From: Alphaproteobacteria bacterium
Lineage (GTDB): Bacteria; Pseudomonadota; Alphaproteobacteria; Rickettsiales; JADKJE01
Reading direction: 5' to 3'
Length of the DNA: 64,000 nt
NCBI GenBank assembly: GCA_016722515.1
Contig: JADKJE010000004.1
Location: 135,973-199,972, forward strand
Shown: positions 44,662-53,730 of the stretch, one piece after another
Layout of the letters: every line of letters starts with the position of its first letter
Numbering within the stretch: the first letter of the stretch is position 1
Position numbers and translations under genes: made by a program
The notes under the pieces: model-generated
Databases searched by the model: none
What the model saw: only the letters and a program-made list of their open reading frames with translations
What the model was told of the DNA's origin: nothing

Positions 44662-46947
44662 TTAACGCCCGATAGGTTTATCTTTATTCTTAGTTTGCTC
44701 TGTAAAAGGCAACTTTTTTATAGGTTTAAGGCGGTTGGTTGGTTCTATGCTTGCTTTTGCGGGAGGTTCTACTTCATAGCCTGATATCAAATCAAGACCC
44801 TCAAAATCAAGACTAAGTGCATTATGTTGCAAGTGTGATGCTGAAGAGTTTTTCAGCACTTCTACCAGAGATTTCTGCTTTAAGGCTTCAGCTAGGCTCA
44901 TTGGAGTCTTATTATCGTTATTGGTGAGGGTTGGATCTGCACCTTTTTCCAGTAATTTGGTAACTAATTCTGTGTTGCCGTAACTGACAGCGATATGTAA
45001 TGGTGTATTCCCAAGCTCGTCTTTGACATTGAGGTTTATTTGTGGATGATCCATCAAATTACGCATTATATAATCATTATTATAAACAACTGCATAATGC
45101 AATGGAGTATTGTTATTATTGTCTTTAGAATTTACATCAAGTTTCGCCTTTTTTATTAAATACTTTGCTATATGTTCTTTAGAACAAATTACGGCGGTAT
45201 GAAGTAGTGTACGTCCATCACTATCGGTCATATCCAAATTTTCTCCCTTTGATGCAGAATATTGTATGCACTTTAAATTTCCTTCCTCAACAGCAATATG
45301 TAAGGGTGTTTGACCGTAATAATCACGCTCATCAATAAACGACCCTTCCTTTAAACAACAACTGAAACTATATGGTAAATTATTTCTTACAGATAAGTGC
45401 ATAAGGTTTTGTTCTTCAAATCCGCTCCTCATGTCTGCTCCTTCAACGATTAGATATCTTACTATATCCTTATGACCATTGCTTGCCGCAAAATATAAAG
45501 GCGATAAACCTTGTCCATCAATCTGGTTTACATCTCTACCCTCTACTAATAATTGTACAGCCCCAAGATGACCGCTTTCGGCGGCTAAATGAAGGGCTGC
45601 CTTCCCTTCGCCGTCTTGTATTCCAGCATCCGCTCCCCTTTCTAAAAGCACCTCTATATTCTTTACATTTCCTTGTTCTGCATACAAATGGAGTAACGTT
45701 TTCTGCTCCTCTCCATAACGTGCATTAAGATTCGTATTTGTAGCTAAATGCTGAGATATATCAATTTCAATTTTATTCTCTGCTGCCCAATACACTTTAT
45801 TTTCCTTGAATCTCTCTAAAATAGCAGAGCATGCTCGACTATCTTCTTGCTTAGCCATATCATAAGCGGTTAGACCATTCATAGTAACAGATGGGTCTGC
45901 TCCATGAAGTAGCAAGAGATTCATTTGTCTCTCATCATGGATAGCTTGATGTAATAGAGGCATACCATCTTCTGATCGAACATTCGGATCCGCACCGTGC
46001 TCAAGTAGAGTCTTACATAATACAAAATTACCTTTGCTATTAAAGTAAGGTAGCAATGATTCATAATCTTTTAAACTAGTCTTGTCGGTAAAATCGGGAG
46101 AACTCATTCTTGCCATCAAATTACTGTAATTTGATCCTTCTATATATTTTTGAAGAACGGTATCGGAAAGGTTTATACGTTGGATATTAGCTATTTCATC
46201 CTTAATATTGACGTCCGGTGATGATTCCTGTAAAGAATTCGAGTAGGCTACAATCAAGTCATCTCGTAGATTTGATAAATGCTTAGCGGCGGCCTCTTTC
46301 GATACAATAGGAGTTGAAGGAGGATAGCAGTTAATGGTTATTGCAGGGTCTCTTAGCACTAATGTCTGCGTTTCGGGAGCAATGGTTGCATTGTGATAGA
46401 ATTCCGTCAATAGAGGCACTGCATCTTTCTTCCTGTTAATATATCCGATCATTCCATCCACGCTTACCAATACGACAGAAATAGTATCCCTTCTGGCATG
46501 CGTGACAAGAACGGCATTCTTGAGCACATCCACAGACTTTGCAGCAGCTCCTCCGTAACAACTCCATAGATGAACCTGCGTGCGATTAAGTTGAGATCCA
46601 GATGGCTGCTCAGGGGAAGGGCTGGGAGATAGAGCAGAAATTTTTTCAAAAATCTCCTTTGTTGGTTGTTTCTTTCTCATCAGAAGACAAGCATGCTCTC
46701 CTTTATCATTAACAGAACCGTGTGCCAAAATATGAATTTGGGTCTGCGGACCAATTTTTCCTTCTAGTGCTTTAACTTCCTTATCACTAATATCGTCTTG
46801 TCCATTACCAATTATGGTATAACTCCCATCTGGGAGCTGCTTACAAGCCGCTTTTAGGCTTTTGATATGATCTGAAGGCATTTTTGATCCAACCAGGATC
46901 ACCATCTTCAAAGCATTGTCGTTGTGTGTTGAGGAAGGGAGAGGCAT
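44662..46947 (-). CDS. Caspase-like domain fused to ankyrin repeats
   Basis: 761 residues from the ATG at 46947 (AAGGA nine bases before it; the frame is open 31 codons further upstream without similarity). Residues 15-200 show a clan-CD-like arrangement: hydrophobic strand KMVILVGS, IHILAHGS with H76, then VHLWSCYGG with C130, the spacing and context of a His/Cys dyad in caspase-type or C80-type peptidases. Residues 310-740 are ankyrin repeats (for example GKAALHLAAESGHLGAVQLL, YGQTPLHIAVEEGNLKCI, LGNTPLHIAVSYGNTELVTKLL). The C-terminus is basic. The peptidase idea rests on motif order only. Divergently placed with the LRR gene. Confidence 0.7.
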   Translation of the reverse strand: MPLPSSTHNDNALKMVILVGSKMPSDHIKSLKAACKQLPDGSYTIIGNGQDDISDKEVKALEGKIGPQTQIHILAHGSVNDKGEHACLLMRKKQPTKEIFEKISALSPSPSPEQPSGSQLNRTQVHLWSCYGGAAAKSVDVLKNAVLVTHARRDTISVVLVSVDGMIGYINRKKDAVPLLTEFYHNATIAPETQTLVLRDPAITINCYPPSTPIVSKEAAAKHLSNLRDDLIVAYSNSLQESSPDVNIKDEIANIQRINLSDTVLQKYIEGSNYSNLMARMSSPDFTDKTSLKDYESLLPYFNSKGNFVLCKTLLEHGADPNVRSEDGMPLLHQAIHDERQMNLLLLHGADPSVTMNGLTAYDMAKQEDSRACSAILERFKENKVYWAAENKIEIDISQHLATNTNLNARYGEEQKTLLHLYAEQGNVKNIEVLLERGADAGIQDGEGKAALHLAAESGHLGAVQLLVEGRDVNQIDGQGLSPLYFAASNGHKDIVRYLIVEGADMRSGFEEQNLMHLSVRNNLPYSFSCCLKEGSFIDERDYYGQTPLHIAVEEGNLKCIQYSASKGENLDMTDSDGRTLLHTAVICSKEHIAKYLIKKAKLDVNSKDNNNNTPLHYAVVYNNDYIMRNLMDHPQINLNVKDELGNTPLHIAVSYGNTELVTKLLEKGADPTLTNNDNKTPMSLAEALKQKSLVEVLKNSSASHLQHNALSLDFEGLDLISGYEVEPPAKASIEPTNRLKPIKKLPFTEQTKNKDKPIGR

Positions 46948-47057
46948 ACGACTACGTCCTTTTACAAAATAGTGCAACGTAGAATTAACTATTGAATTAT
47001 TACACAACAATGCTAAAATACCATTAACATAAACAGTCAAATTACCAAGGAATACTT

Positions 47058-47822
47058 ATGAGCAAAATGATAAGCCAGGATTTAACGGATCTTTCTAATA
47101 ATCCACTGGATGTGAAATTTCAGCACTTGTGCGATAGTTTAGACTCTTCAGTCAGCGTTAATCTGGATAATACGTCTCTAGGTATGCGTGGGTATGAATA
47201 TACCCATTTAAGCACTAAGTTACCTGCAAATACATCATTACGGAATCTTAGCCTGGCAGGAAACGGTATTCAATCAGGGTTTGTGAAACTCAAACTGGCA
47301 CCAGACCTCATGAATAACCATACATTAAAAAGTCTGAACCTGGCTAATAATCAAATCTACGCGGATGGTTTTTCAGCACTGGTTAAAACCAATTTATGCG
47401 AAATTGATGTTAGAGGTAATCTGATAGGCAACAACTCCCCTCGTGTAAAAATGCCAAACGCTGCTTTCAATGGACTCATAGAAGACCTTACTAAAAACCA
47501 GTACATCCAGACCCTATGGTTTGATGAAGCCCCCCTGGGTGAACAGCGCTCTCATGCTATTCGCCGCGCAGTACACAAACCTCATGTCAAATTATATGAG
47601 TTGCTAGACGAGGAAAGCCCCGATCGTCAAAAAATAATCACAACCCTTACCCAATATGGAGCGCTCTTAGATGAAGCTAAGGATTTTTCCTACCGCGGCA
47701 ACACTGGTAGCGGAAGCGATTCCTTGCTGATGATGATCAATAGCGATCCAGAATATAAAGCAGCACTAAAGGAAGCACGGCAGATTGGGAGGCTAGAGAA
47801 AGCCGAGATGGCATTGAGTTAA
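47058..47822 (+). CDS. Leucine-rich-repeat protein
   Basis: 254 residues. Three to four LRRs of the ribonuclease-inhibitor type are visible: NTSLRNLSLAGNGIQSGFVKL, NHTLKSLNLANNQIYADGF, and TNLCEIDVRGNLIGNN, followed by a degenerate one (QYIQTLWFDEAPLGEQ). The C-terminal 80 residues are charged and helical. No signal peptide. It shares a 110-base upstream region with the divergent caspase-like/ankyrin gene, which suggests joint control. A protein-binding, possibly host-directed, role is inferred. Confidence 0.7.
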   Translation: MSKMISQDLTDLSNNPLDVKFQHLCDSLDSSVSVNLDNTSLGMRGYEYTHLSTKLPANTSLRNLSLAGNGIQSGFVKLKLAPDLMNNHTLKSLNLANNQIYADGFSALVKTNLCEIDVRGNLIGNNSPRVKMPNAAFNGLIEDLTKNQYIQTLWFDEAPLGEQRSHAIRRAVHKPHVKLYELLDEESPDRQKIITTLTQYGALLDEAKDFSYRGNTGSGSDSLLMMINSDPEYKAALKEARQIGRLEKAEMALS

Positions 47823-47904
47823 AGCTCATCGCTCTCCCCTTCCAAGTACGGCGCGCAATAAACAATGTATTGATTTATAATCATTTATATGTCGTGATTC
47901 TCGG

Positions 47905-47947
47905 CCTTTATTGTGGAGAAAGCCGTAGGAGAGCCCAACAATAAAGG
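47905..47947. repeat. Variable-stem/constant-loop hairpin, member 4
   Basis: Arms CCTTTATTGT (47905-47914) and ACAATAAAGG (47938-47947) enclose a 23-base loop with AAAGCCGTAGGAGAG, close to the GAGCCGTAGGCGAG loop core found at 21-177. It lies between the LRR gene and tRNA-Arg; no T-run follows. Confidence 0.65.
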
Positions 47948-48045
47948 TCCAAAACTAGCGCAATGCAATCATATACAACAAGCCTAGTAAAATGACACCT
48001 AAGCATCAATATCCACAGCAAACCCAACTAACCCTTTGATGTAGT

Positions 48046-48122
48046 TGGCGCACCCGAAGAGATTCGAACTCCTAACCTCTTGATCCGTAGTCAAGTGCTC
48101 TATCCAATTGAGCTACGGGTGC
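48046..48122 (-). tRNA. tRNA-Arg(ACG)
   Basis: 77 bases including an encoded CCA. Acceptor stem GCACCCG/CGGGTGC, D-arm with AGCTCAATTGGATAGAGC, anticodon stem CTTGA/TCAAG with loop CTACGGA (anticodon ACG, read as ICG after deamination), T-loop TTCGAAT. All arms pair well. It reads CGU, CGC and CGA arginine codons. Confidence 0.96.
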
Positions 48123-48331
48123 GTATGACGTAAACGGCTGGCCATTCTAGCATACCGCTTGCATTTATCAAGCCTTTTTTAAAACATCTTTTATGATAAT
48201 GCTTATAGCCCGTATTTTAGGGGCTTGGGGGGGGCCTAGCCTTGGCTTGCCGCGAATTTTTCTCGACTTTATGGCTTACCGGATCTATTCTCAATGGCTT
48301 AAAATAACGTGCTATCTGAAGAGGAATCTCG

Positions 48332-49924
48332 ATGAGTATTATTAAACATGCAACCACTGTAGGCGGCCTCACGTTACTTTCGCGTATAGCCGGCTTTATC
48401 CGTGATATGTTTGTGGCCGCTATCCTGGGTACCGGTTTTTTAGCCGATGCCTATGTGGTTGCCTTCCGCCTGCCGAACCTGTTTAGGAGGCTGTTTGCCG
48501 AAGGGGCATTTAATGCCGCCTTTATCCCGCTTTTTTCTAAAGAACTGGTGGGAAACGGCAAGGAACGGGCACAGCAAGTAGCTGAAAGTATTTTTTCATT
48601 TATGTTAGGTGTGTTGCTTATTTTTACCCTGGCTATTGAACTGATCATGCCCTGGTTTATGGTGGTAATGGCACCTGGGTTTATGAAGCACCCGCAAACC
48701 TTTGAACTGGCCATTGTGCTGACCAGGATCACCTTCCCTTACCTGATGTTTATCTCGCTGGTAGCGTTGCTTACGGGCATTCTTAACAGCCTGCACCGCT
48801 TTACAGCTGGAGCGTTTGCGCCGGTATTGCTTAATGTGTGCATGGTGATTGCCATTATTGTGCTCACTCCCTTCACTCCTACGGCAGCCCATGCGCTGGC
48901 TATTGGTATTTTTGTGGCGGGACTCGTACAGTTTGCATATTTATTTTGGTGCATGAAAAAGGCTAATTTTTCACTGAAAATTCGCTGGCCACATATCACG
49001 CCAGAGGTTTCACTTCTGCTCAAACGGATGATACCTGGTATTATTGGCTCTGGCGTTGGACAAATCAATGTGACCGTGGATCAGTTGATCGCCACACTCA
49101 TTCCCAGCGCTGTTTCCTTTTTATATTATGCCGATAGGTTGCATCAATTTCCCTTGGCCATTATCGGTACGGCAGTCGGTACAGCTCTTTTGCCGATGCT
49201 GGCACAATCGATCCGCCTGGGTGATCATCAAAACACCCAGGATATCCAAAACCGCAGCCTCGAATTAGCCATACTTTTAACATTACCAGCGGCAGCGGCC
49301 TTGTTTGTGATTTCCGATTGGATCATTGGTGGCATTTATGAACGCGGTGCCTTTACCCATATGGATACCATCAACACCTCCCATGCATTAATTGCTTTTG
49401 CTGTTGGCTTACCAGCAATGGTCATGGTTAAAGTATTGACCCCTGGATTCTTTGCCCGCGACGACACCTCTAGCCCCATCAAAATTGCATGTATCTGCAT
49501 TGTGCTGAATATTGTTTTCAACCTTATGCTGACACCCTTTTTAAAACATGTAGGAATTGCCTTGGCAACCAGTATTTCAGCCTGGTGCAATGCCGGTATG
49601 CTTGCCTGGAAACTGCATAAACGTAATTTCCTGGTGTTTGACCAGCAGCTTAAAACCAGAACGTTGCGAATTATCTTTTCTACCGGCTTGATGGTCGCAT
49701 CGCTTATTCTTACCAATATGGCACTCTTTCACCTGCGCCTGCACATGACGATTCCCAAGGAAGTCGGGCTGGTTACCCTTTGCGGTATTGGAGGGATCAC
49801 TTTCCTAGTGAGCGTGATCCTGTTTAAGGGAGTGGTGCTGTCTGAATTTAAAACAGCGTTTTCCCGTAAATCAATCCAAGCATCAACAGGCCAAGCACAA
49901 TCCGATAATACGCAAATGGTGTAA
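48332..49924 (+). CDS. murJ: Lipid II flippase MurJ
   Basis: 530 residues with 13-14 membrane helices. The N-terminus GGLTLLSRIAGFIRDMFVAAILG and FRLPNLFRRLFAEGAFNAAFIPLF is the family signature, including the arginines lining the cavity. It flips lipid II across the inner membrane for peptidoglycan synthesis and is essential in most bacteria. AGAGGA lies about seven bases before the ATG. The last 77 bases overlap the end of the convergent uppP gene. Confidence 0.96.
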   Translation: MSIIKHATTVGGLTLLSRIAGFIRDMFVAAILGTGFLADAYVVAFRLPNLFRRLFAEGAFNAAFIPLFSKELVGNGKERAQQVAESIFSFMLGVLLIFTLAIELIMPWFMVVMAPGFMKHPQTFELAIVLTRITFPYLMFISLVALLTGILNSLHRFTAGAFAPVLLNVCMVIAIIVLTPFTPTAAHALAIGIFVAGLVQFAYLFWCMKKANFSLKIRWPHITPEVSLLLKRMIPGIIGSGVGQINVTVDQLIATLIPSAVSFLYYADRLHQFPLAIIGTAVGTALLPMLAQSIRLGDHQNTQDIQNRSLELAILLTLPAAAALFVISDWIIGGIYERGAFTHMDTINTSHALIAFAVGLPAMVMVKVLTPGFFARDDTSSPIKIACICIVLNIVFNLMLTPFLKHVGIALATSISAWCNAGMLAWKLHKRNFLVFDQQLKTRTLRIIFSTGLMVASLILTNMALFHLRLHMTIPKEVGLVTLCGIGGITFLVSVILFKGVVLSEFKTAFSRKSIQASTGQAQSDNTQMV

Positions 49925-50660
49925 ACCCCCGGGTACTGACAAAACGGATTAACGCTTTAACGACAAAAAGCGCCGCTATAAAAGCCGTTACGAAACCAAT
50001 GCCGATCATTTCCAGACTATCGGCGGTAAGCTCGTGCCGGCTTTTATACATATCAAGTGTGGTTGCCGCCAGCATCGTAGGAACCGCTAAAAAGAAAGAG
50101 AACTCGGTCGCAGCCTTACGGTCCAGCCCCATCACCAGGGCGCCCATAATCGTAGCCCCCGAACGCGACGTACCCGGGATCATTGCTAAAACCTGGCAGA
50201 ATCCAATTCCCATCGACTTTTTCCACGAGACTGATTCTACCGTATAAAATAGAGGATTCATTTTTAAACGTTCGATAAAAATAATAATCAATCCACCGAT
50301 AATTAAACTTATCGATACCACCGTAGGATTGAATAATTTTTCTTCAATAAAATCATGAAATATCAAACCAAAGACAACCGAAGGAATAAAGGCCAATAAC
50401 AGGTTGCGCACAAACATTCGTGAGGCTGATTCTTTGGTAATGGAAACGCTAACATGCCAGATTTTTTGCATATACGCCCATAAAACGGCACAGATTGCTC
50501 CCAATTGAATGGCTATTTCAAACACATGGCTGGTAGGATTATTCAATTTTAACAGATCTGTTACCAGAATTAAATGCCCAGTTGAAGACACTGGTATAAA
50601 TTCCGTCAATCCCTCAACAACCCCCAACAAAACAGCATAACCGGCAGTAATACTCGACAT
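49848..50660 (-). CDS. uppP: Undecaprenyl-diphosphatase UppP (BacA)
   Basis: 270 residues with about eight membrane helices. Signatures: GVVEGLTEFIPVSSTGHLIL (residues 14-33) and PGTSRSGATIMGALVMG (about 160-176), which form the active site. It dephosphorylates undecaprenyl diphosphate to recycle the carrier of cell-wall precursors and gives bacitracin resistance. AAGGG lies eight bases before the ATG. Functionally linked to its convergent neighbour MurJ, since both serve the lipid II cycle. Confidence 0.96.
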   Translation of the reverse strand: MSSITAGYAVLLGVVEGLTEFIPVSSTGHLILVTDLLKLNNPTSHVFEIAIQLGAICAVLWAYMQKIWHVSVSITKESASRMFVRNLLLAFIPSVVFGLIFHDFIEEKLFNPTVVSISLIIGGLIIIFIERLKMNPLFYTVESVSWKKSMGIGFCQVLAMIPGTSRSGATIMGALVMGLDRKAATEFSFFLAVPTMLAATTLDMYKSRHELTADSLEMIGIGFVTAFIAALFVVKALIRFVSTRGFTPFAYYRIVLGLLMLGLIYGKTLF

Positions 50661-50738
50661 AATTTTTTCCCTTGTTATCCATAGAGATTATCGCGATGCC
50701 TAAAAGACGCAAGGGGAAAGTGATACAAGCCTCGTTTT

Positions 50739-52670
50739 CTAGATACTCTGTTGCCGAACAGAACCAGTCCCATTTGCAGGCTGTTTGCTTACTTTTTTTG
50801 TCCATGGTTGTTCACCTGGTCCTGATAAATGTCCAAGAATGACAGACAGTCTTTGCTTCCATTGATCACTATGAGCACCACTATCAAGAGCACTCTCACT
50901 ATCAATCCCAGAATTAGCGTCATTTGCGCTGCACCCACTAAGCATTATATTTCGATTCAACGGATCATGCATATCCATCTGCAAATCAGAAATAATTTTT
51001 TCCTGAACTCGAATGAGTTCTTCTAACTTAACACTATCAATTGATGCCGCTGCAGAGCATTGATTAAAAGGATCATGCATCATACGCAACAAGGTCAATG
51101 TACGCAGAATTGAAGCAGAAATCTCATATTGCATGACATACTTGATGTTATCAGGACCAACTCCATGTTCTGCACCACAACTCCCATTTAAATCGGCATT
51201 AATTCTATAACCAATCTGTTTAACAAGCGAGACAAGCAGATTTTTTTCTTTATCGGTGTATTGACCATATATAATAACATTGATGTGGGCACCACTATCC
51301 CCCGCATGACAAAATTCAGATATATCAAAATGAATGTTTAATGTCTCCAATATGTTACGGAATCTTTGAGTAAAATCATCCCTTTCCTGCTTCACTTCCT
51401 GGAAAGGAATTGATATATCTAAAGGAATTAGAAATGCCTCTTTGGCGGCAATATATTGCTTGGTAAAAGAGGCAACGTGACGGCGCAAATTCCAGGCTAC
51501 TTTTTGTTGCTCAGCAGAAAGTGGCTTTATGTCTATATGAGGGTTTAATTTGATAATCTTACCTGTAAAATTATTGATAACATCCGTAATCACCTCTTTG
51601 CTTGTTGATTCATTATAGAACTTGAGCATCAAGGCATCATTTGGTATGGATTCCATCGAACCAAAACAACTTTTAAAACCATCTGGTGATTGAGTTTCCA
51701 AAATAGAAAGTGTCGTATTTGACAGCAATTCAACCGACTGCAAATATTGTTTATAGTAACCGTTAATGACGTTTAAAATTGCCTCTAAATCATACCGTGG
51801 GGCACTGATAATAAGCGTTCTTTCCTCTTGAATTTTAGGGAGATAGGTCAGTACACAACCAGCTAACGTTCCATAAACGCCTTGTGATCCGTACCACATT
51901 TGTTCAAAATGGGGAAATGAATTTCTCTTATAGACTTGGCTATCATTGAAAATAACGGTTCCATCGGGTAAAACAAAACAGTACCCGCGTACAGGTTCTG
52001 CCGAATCTTTTTTTCTCATTGATTCTGAACCACTGCCTCGAGTCATAATTGCCCCCCCGAGTGTGGTAACCTGATCAATGCCATGGGCAATGGGGCATTC
52101 GCCATCTGTTTTCTCGGTATCCAAAAAATTCTGTATTTCCTGAAGAGTCGTACCCGCTTCAACGTAAATAGTGCGTTCCGCTGTATTTAAATTCGTAATT
52201 TTATTTAAACGCTCTAAACTAATGACTATTTCCCCGTTATTGGGAGTAGACGCACCGGTTAATCCTGTATTGCCCCCTTGTTGAACATAGCCAATAATTT
52301 TTCCTGTTTCATGTAATCCTTTTCCGTATAAAAATTTCTGGATAGTTGATAGCTCCTCAAGAGTACCTGGCATTAAAACGCATAATGCTTTCCCTTCATG
52401 CTCTATTCCGCGAGGATCCCTATAACTTTTAACATAGCGTTGAATATTTTTCTCCAGAACATTTTTCTTGCCTACAATTTCCTTCATCTTTTCTAAGAGA
52501 TCGCTTCTGGAGATAAATTGTTGCGGTGGCAAAGGGAAATGTTGACTGCTCATCAAAGAATTTACTGGCAATAATAGGTACGAATCTCTTAATATTCTAA
52601 ATTTTTCTAAAGTTGACACCTCATATTCTAATAATAATTTTATTAATTTTACTGAATTAGTTAATGCCAT
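50739..52670 (-). CDS. FAD-linked 2-hydroxyacid dehydrogenase (GlcD/D-lactate dehydrogenase-like)
   Basis: 643 residues. The PCMH-type FAD domain (about 80-280) has ALCVLMPGTLEELSTIQKFL, GYVQQGGNTGLTGAS (FAD pyrophosphate loop) and TLGGAIMTRGSGS. The C-terminal FAD-oxidase domain ends with SCGAEHGVGPDNIKY and LLRMMHDPFNQ, typical of D-lactate or D-2-hydroxyglutarate dehydrogenases. Unusual are an N-terminal extension of about 70 residues and a disordered C-terminal tail of about 100 (NANSGIDSESALDSGAHS). The exact substrate cannot be fixed. GGAG lies eight bases before the ATG. Confidence 0.8.
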   Translation of the reverse strand: MALTNSVKLIKLLLEYEVSTLEKFRILRDSYLLLPVNSLMSSQHFPLPPQQFISRSDLLEKMKEIVGKKNVLEKNIQRYVKSYRDPRGIEHEGKALCVLMPGTLEELSTIQKFLYGKGLHETGKIIGYVQQGGNTGLTGASTPNNGEIVISLERLNKITNLNTAERTIYVEAGTTLQEIQNFLDTEKTDGECPIAHGIDQVTTLGGAIMTRGSGSESMRKKDSAEPVRGYCFVLPDGTVIFNDSQVYKRNSFPHFEQMWYGSQGVYGTLAGCVLTYLPKIQEERTLIISAPRYDLEAILNVINGYYKQYLQSVELLSNTTLSILETQSPDGFKSCFGSMESIPNDALMLKFYNESTSKEVITDVINNFTGKIIKLNPHIDIKPLSAEQQKVAWNLRRHVASFTKQYIAAKEAFLIPLDISIPFQEVKQERDDFTQRFRNILETLNIHFDISEFCHAGDSGAHINVIIYGQYTDKEKNLLVSLVKQIGYRINADLNGSCGAEHGVGPDNIKYVMQYEISASILRTLTLLRMMHDPFNQCSAAASIDSVKLEELIRVQEKIISDLQMDMHDPLNRNIMLSGCSANDANSGIDSESALDSGAHSDQWKQRLSVILGHLSGPGEQPWTKKVSKQPANGTGSVRQQSI

Positions 52671-53100
52671 AAGACAATCTCCTCGCTATTTCTGAAGCAC
52701 ACTATGAACAAAATGTCACATAAATGTCAATTAAATAAACCACCCAACTTATTAATAAAAATTAATGCTTTTTAAAAATCAAAAGATTTAAGTTTTTATT
52801 TAAAGTTATCCTTGTTTTAGGTAAATGGTGCACCAGCGCAGCGAAACTTCGACCCTCTTGGTACAACTTTTGGGAATGTTATTCGCTATGAAAATCCCCC
52901 CACACACAGCTCAAAACGGAGAATATTGTCAATGGGAGCCCCTTAACGTGGCTGTTTTAAAAAAACGTATCGAGCATAGGCAATTTATTACCTATCATAT
53001 AAATCATTTGTGGCGTATTGTTTAAAAGAAGAATTTAATAAATACAAGGCTCATGACTGGAATAACGTGAGAATCTTGGTTTTCATTAAGGCGGATTGAA
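52671..53100. other. Intergenic stretch without a convincing gene
   Basis: 430 bases, AT-rich at the left. A 66-codon plus-strand frame (52825-53025) has no ribosome site or recognisable similarity and was not accepted. The right part presumably carries the promoter of the SOUL gene; AAGG sits about ten bases before its ATG. Confidence 0.5.
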
Positions 53101-53730
53101 ATGAGGAAGCGCATGTTATGGATGATCGCAGGTTTAGCCGTTATTGGCGCAGCAGCATGGGGGCCGTTGGTGAGTAGTAAAGTCGAGCAAGCAACGTATG
53201 ACGTCGTGGAATCGCAAGGCGATATTCAAATCCGCGATTATGGCCCGTTGATCGTGGCCGAAGCGGACGTATCGGGCGAGCGCAAGGAGGCTATCAATAA
53301 GGGTTTCCGTATCATCGCCGATTATATCTTCGGCAACAACGCTCCAAAACAGAATGTAGCGATGACCGCGCCCGTTATTCAGCAACCCGCCGAGAAAATA
53401 GCCATGACGACACCGGTTACACAAACTGGTGCAGGCAATCGTTGGAAAGTACGCTTTGTTATGCCCTCCACATACACGATGGACACGCTACCAAAGCCCA
53501 ATAATGATGCGGTAACGTTGGAAAAAATTCCGGGCAAGCGTTTCGTTGTCATACGGTTTTCTGGAATGGCTGGCGAAGATAGCCTCAAACAACAGACGGA
53601 TGCATTAAACACCTTCATCAAGGATAAAAAACTTGAGCCACTATCGCAAGCCACGTATGCCTTCTTCAATCCACCGTGGACGCTGCCTTTCCTCCGCCGC
53701 AATGAAGTGATGGTGGAAGTCGCTAAATAG
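53101..53730 (+). CDS. SOUL-type heme-binding protein
   Basis: 209 residues with an N-terminal membrane anchor or signal (MLWMIAGLAVIGAAAWGPLV). The SOUL/HEBP features are YDVVESQGDIQIRDYGPLIVAE, NVAMTAPVIQQ, KIAMTTPVTQ, RFVMPSTYTMDTLPKP and the final proline-rich YAFFNPPWTLPFLRRNEVMVEV. Such proteins bind heme or tetrapyrroles; the physiological role in bacteria is unclear. Clearly GC-richer than the genes before it, and abuts the convergent LysR gene with no gap, so 53.1-55.7 kb looks like one acquired block. Confidence 0.88.
   Translation: MRKRMLWMIAGLAVIGAAAWGPLVSSKVEQATYDVVESQGDIQIRDYGPLIVAEADVSGERKEAINKGFRIIADYIFGNNAPKQNVAMTAPVIQQPAEKIAMTTPVTQTGAGNRWKVRFVMPSTYTMDTLPKPNNDAVTLEKIPGKRFVVIRFSGMAGEDSLKQQTDALNTFIKDKKLEPLSQATYAFFNPPWTLPFLRRNEVMVEVAK

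Noticed and set aside
52825..53025. Open frame of 66 codons on the plus strand
   Set aside because: No ribosome site, no recognisable similarity and composition unlike neighbouring genes; not supported as a gene.
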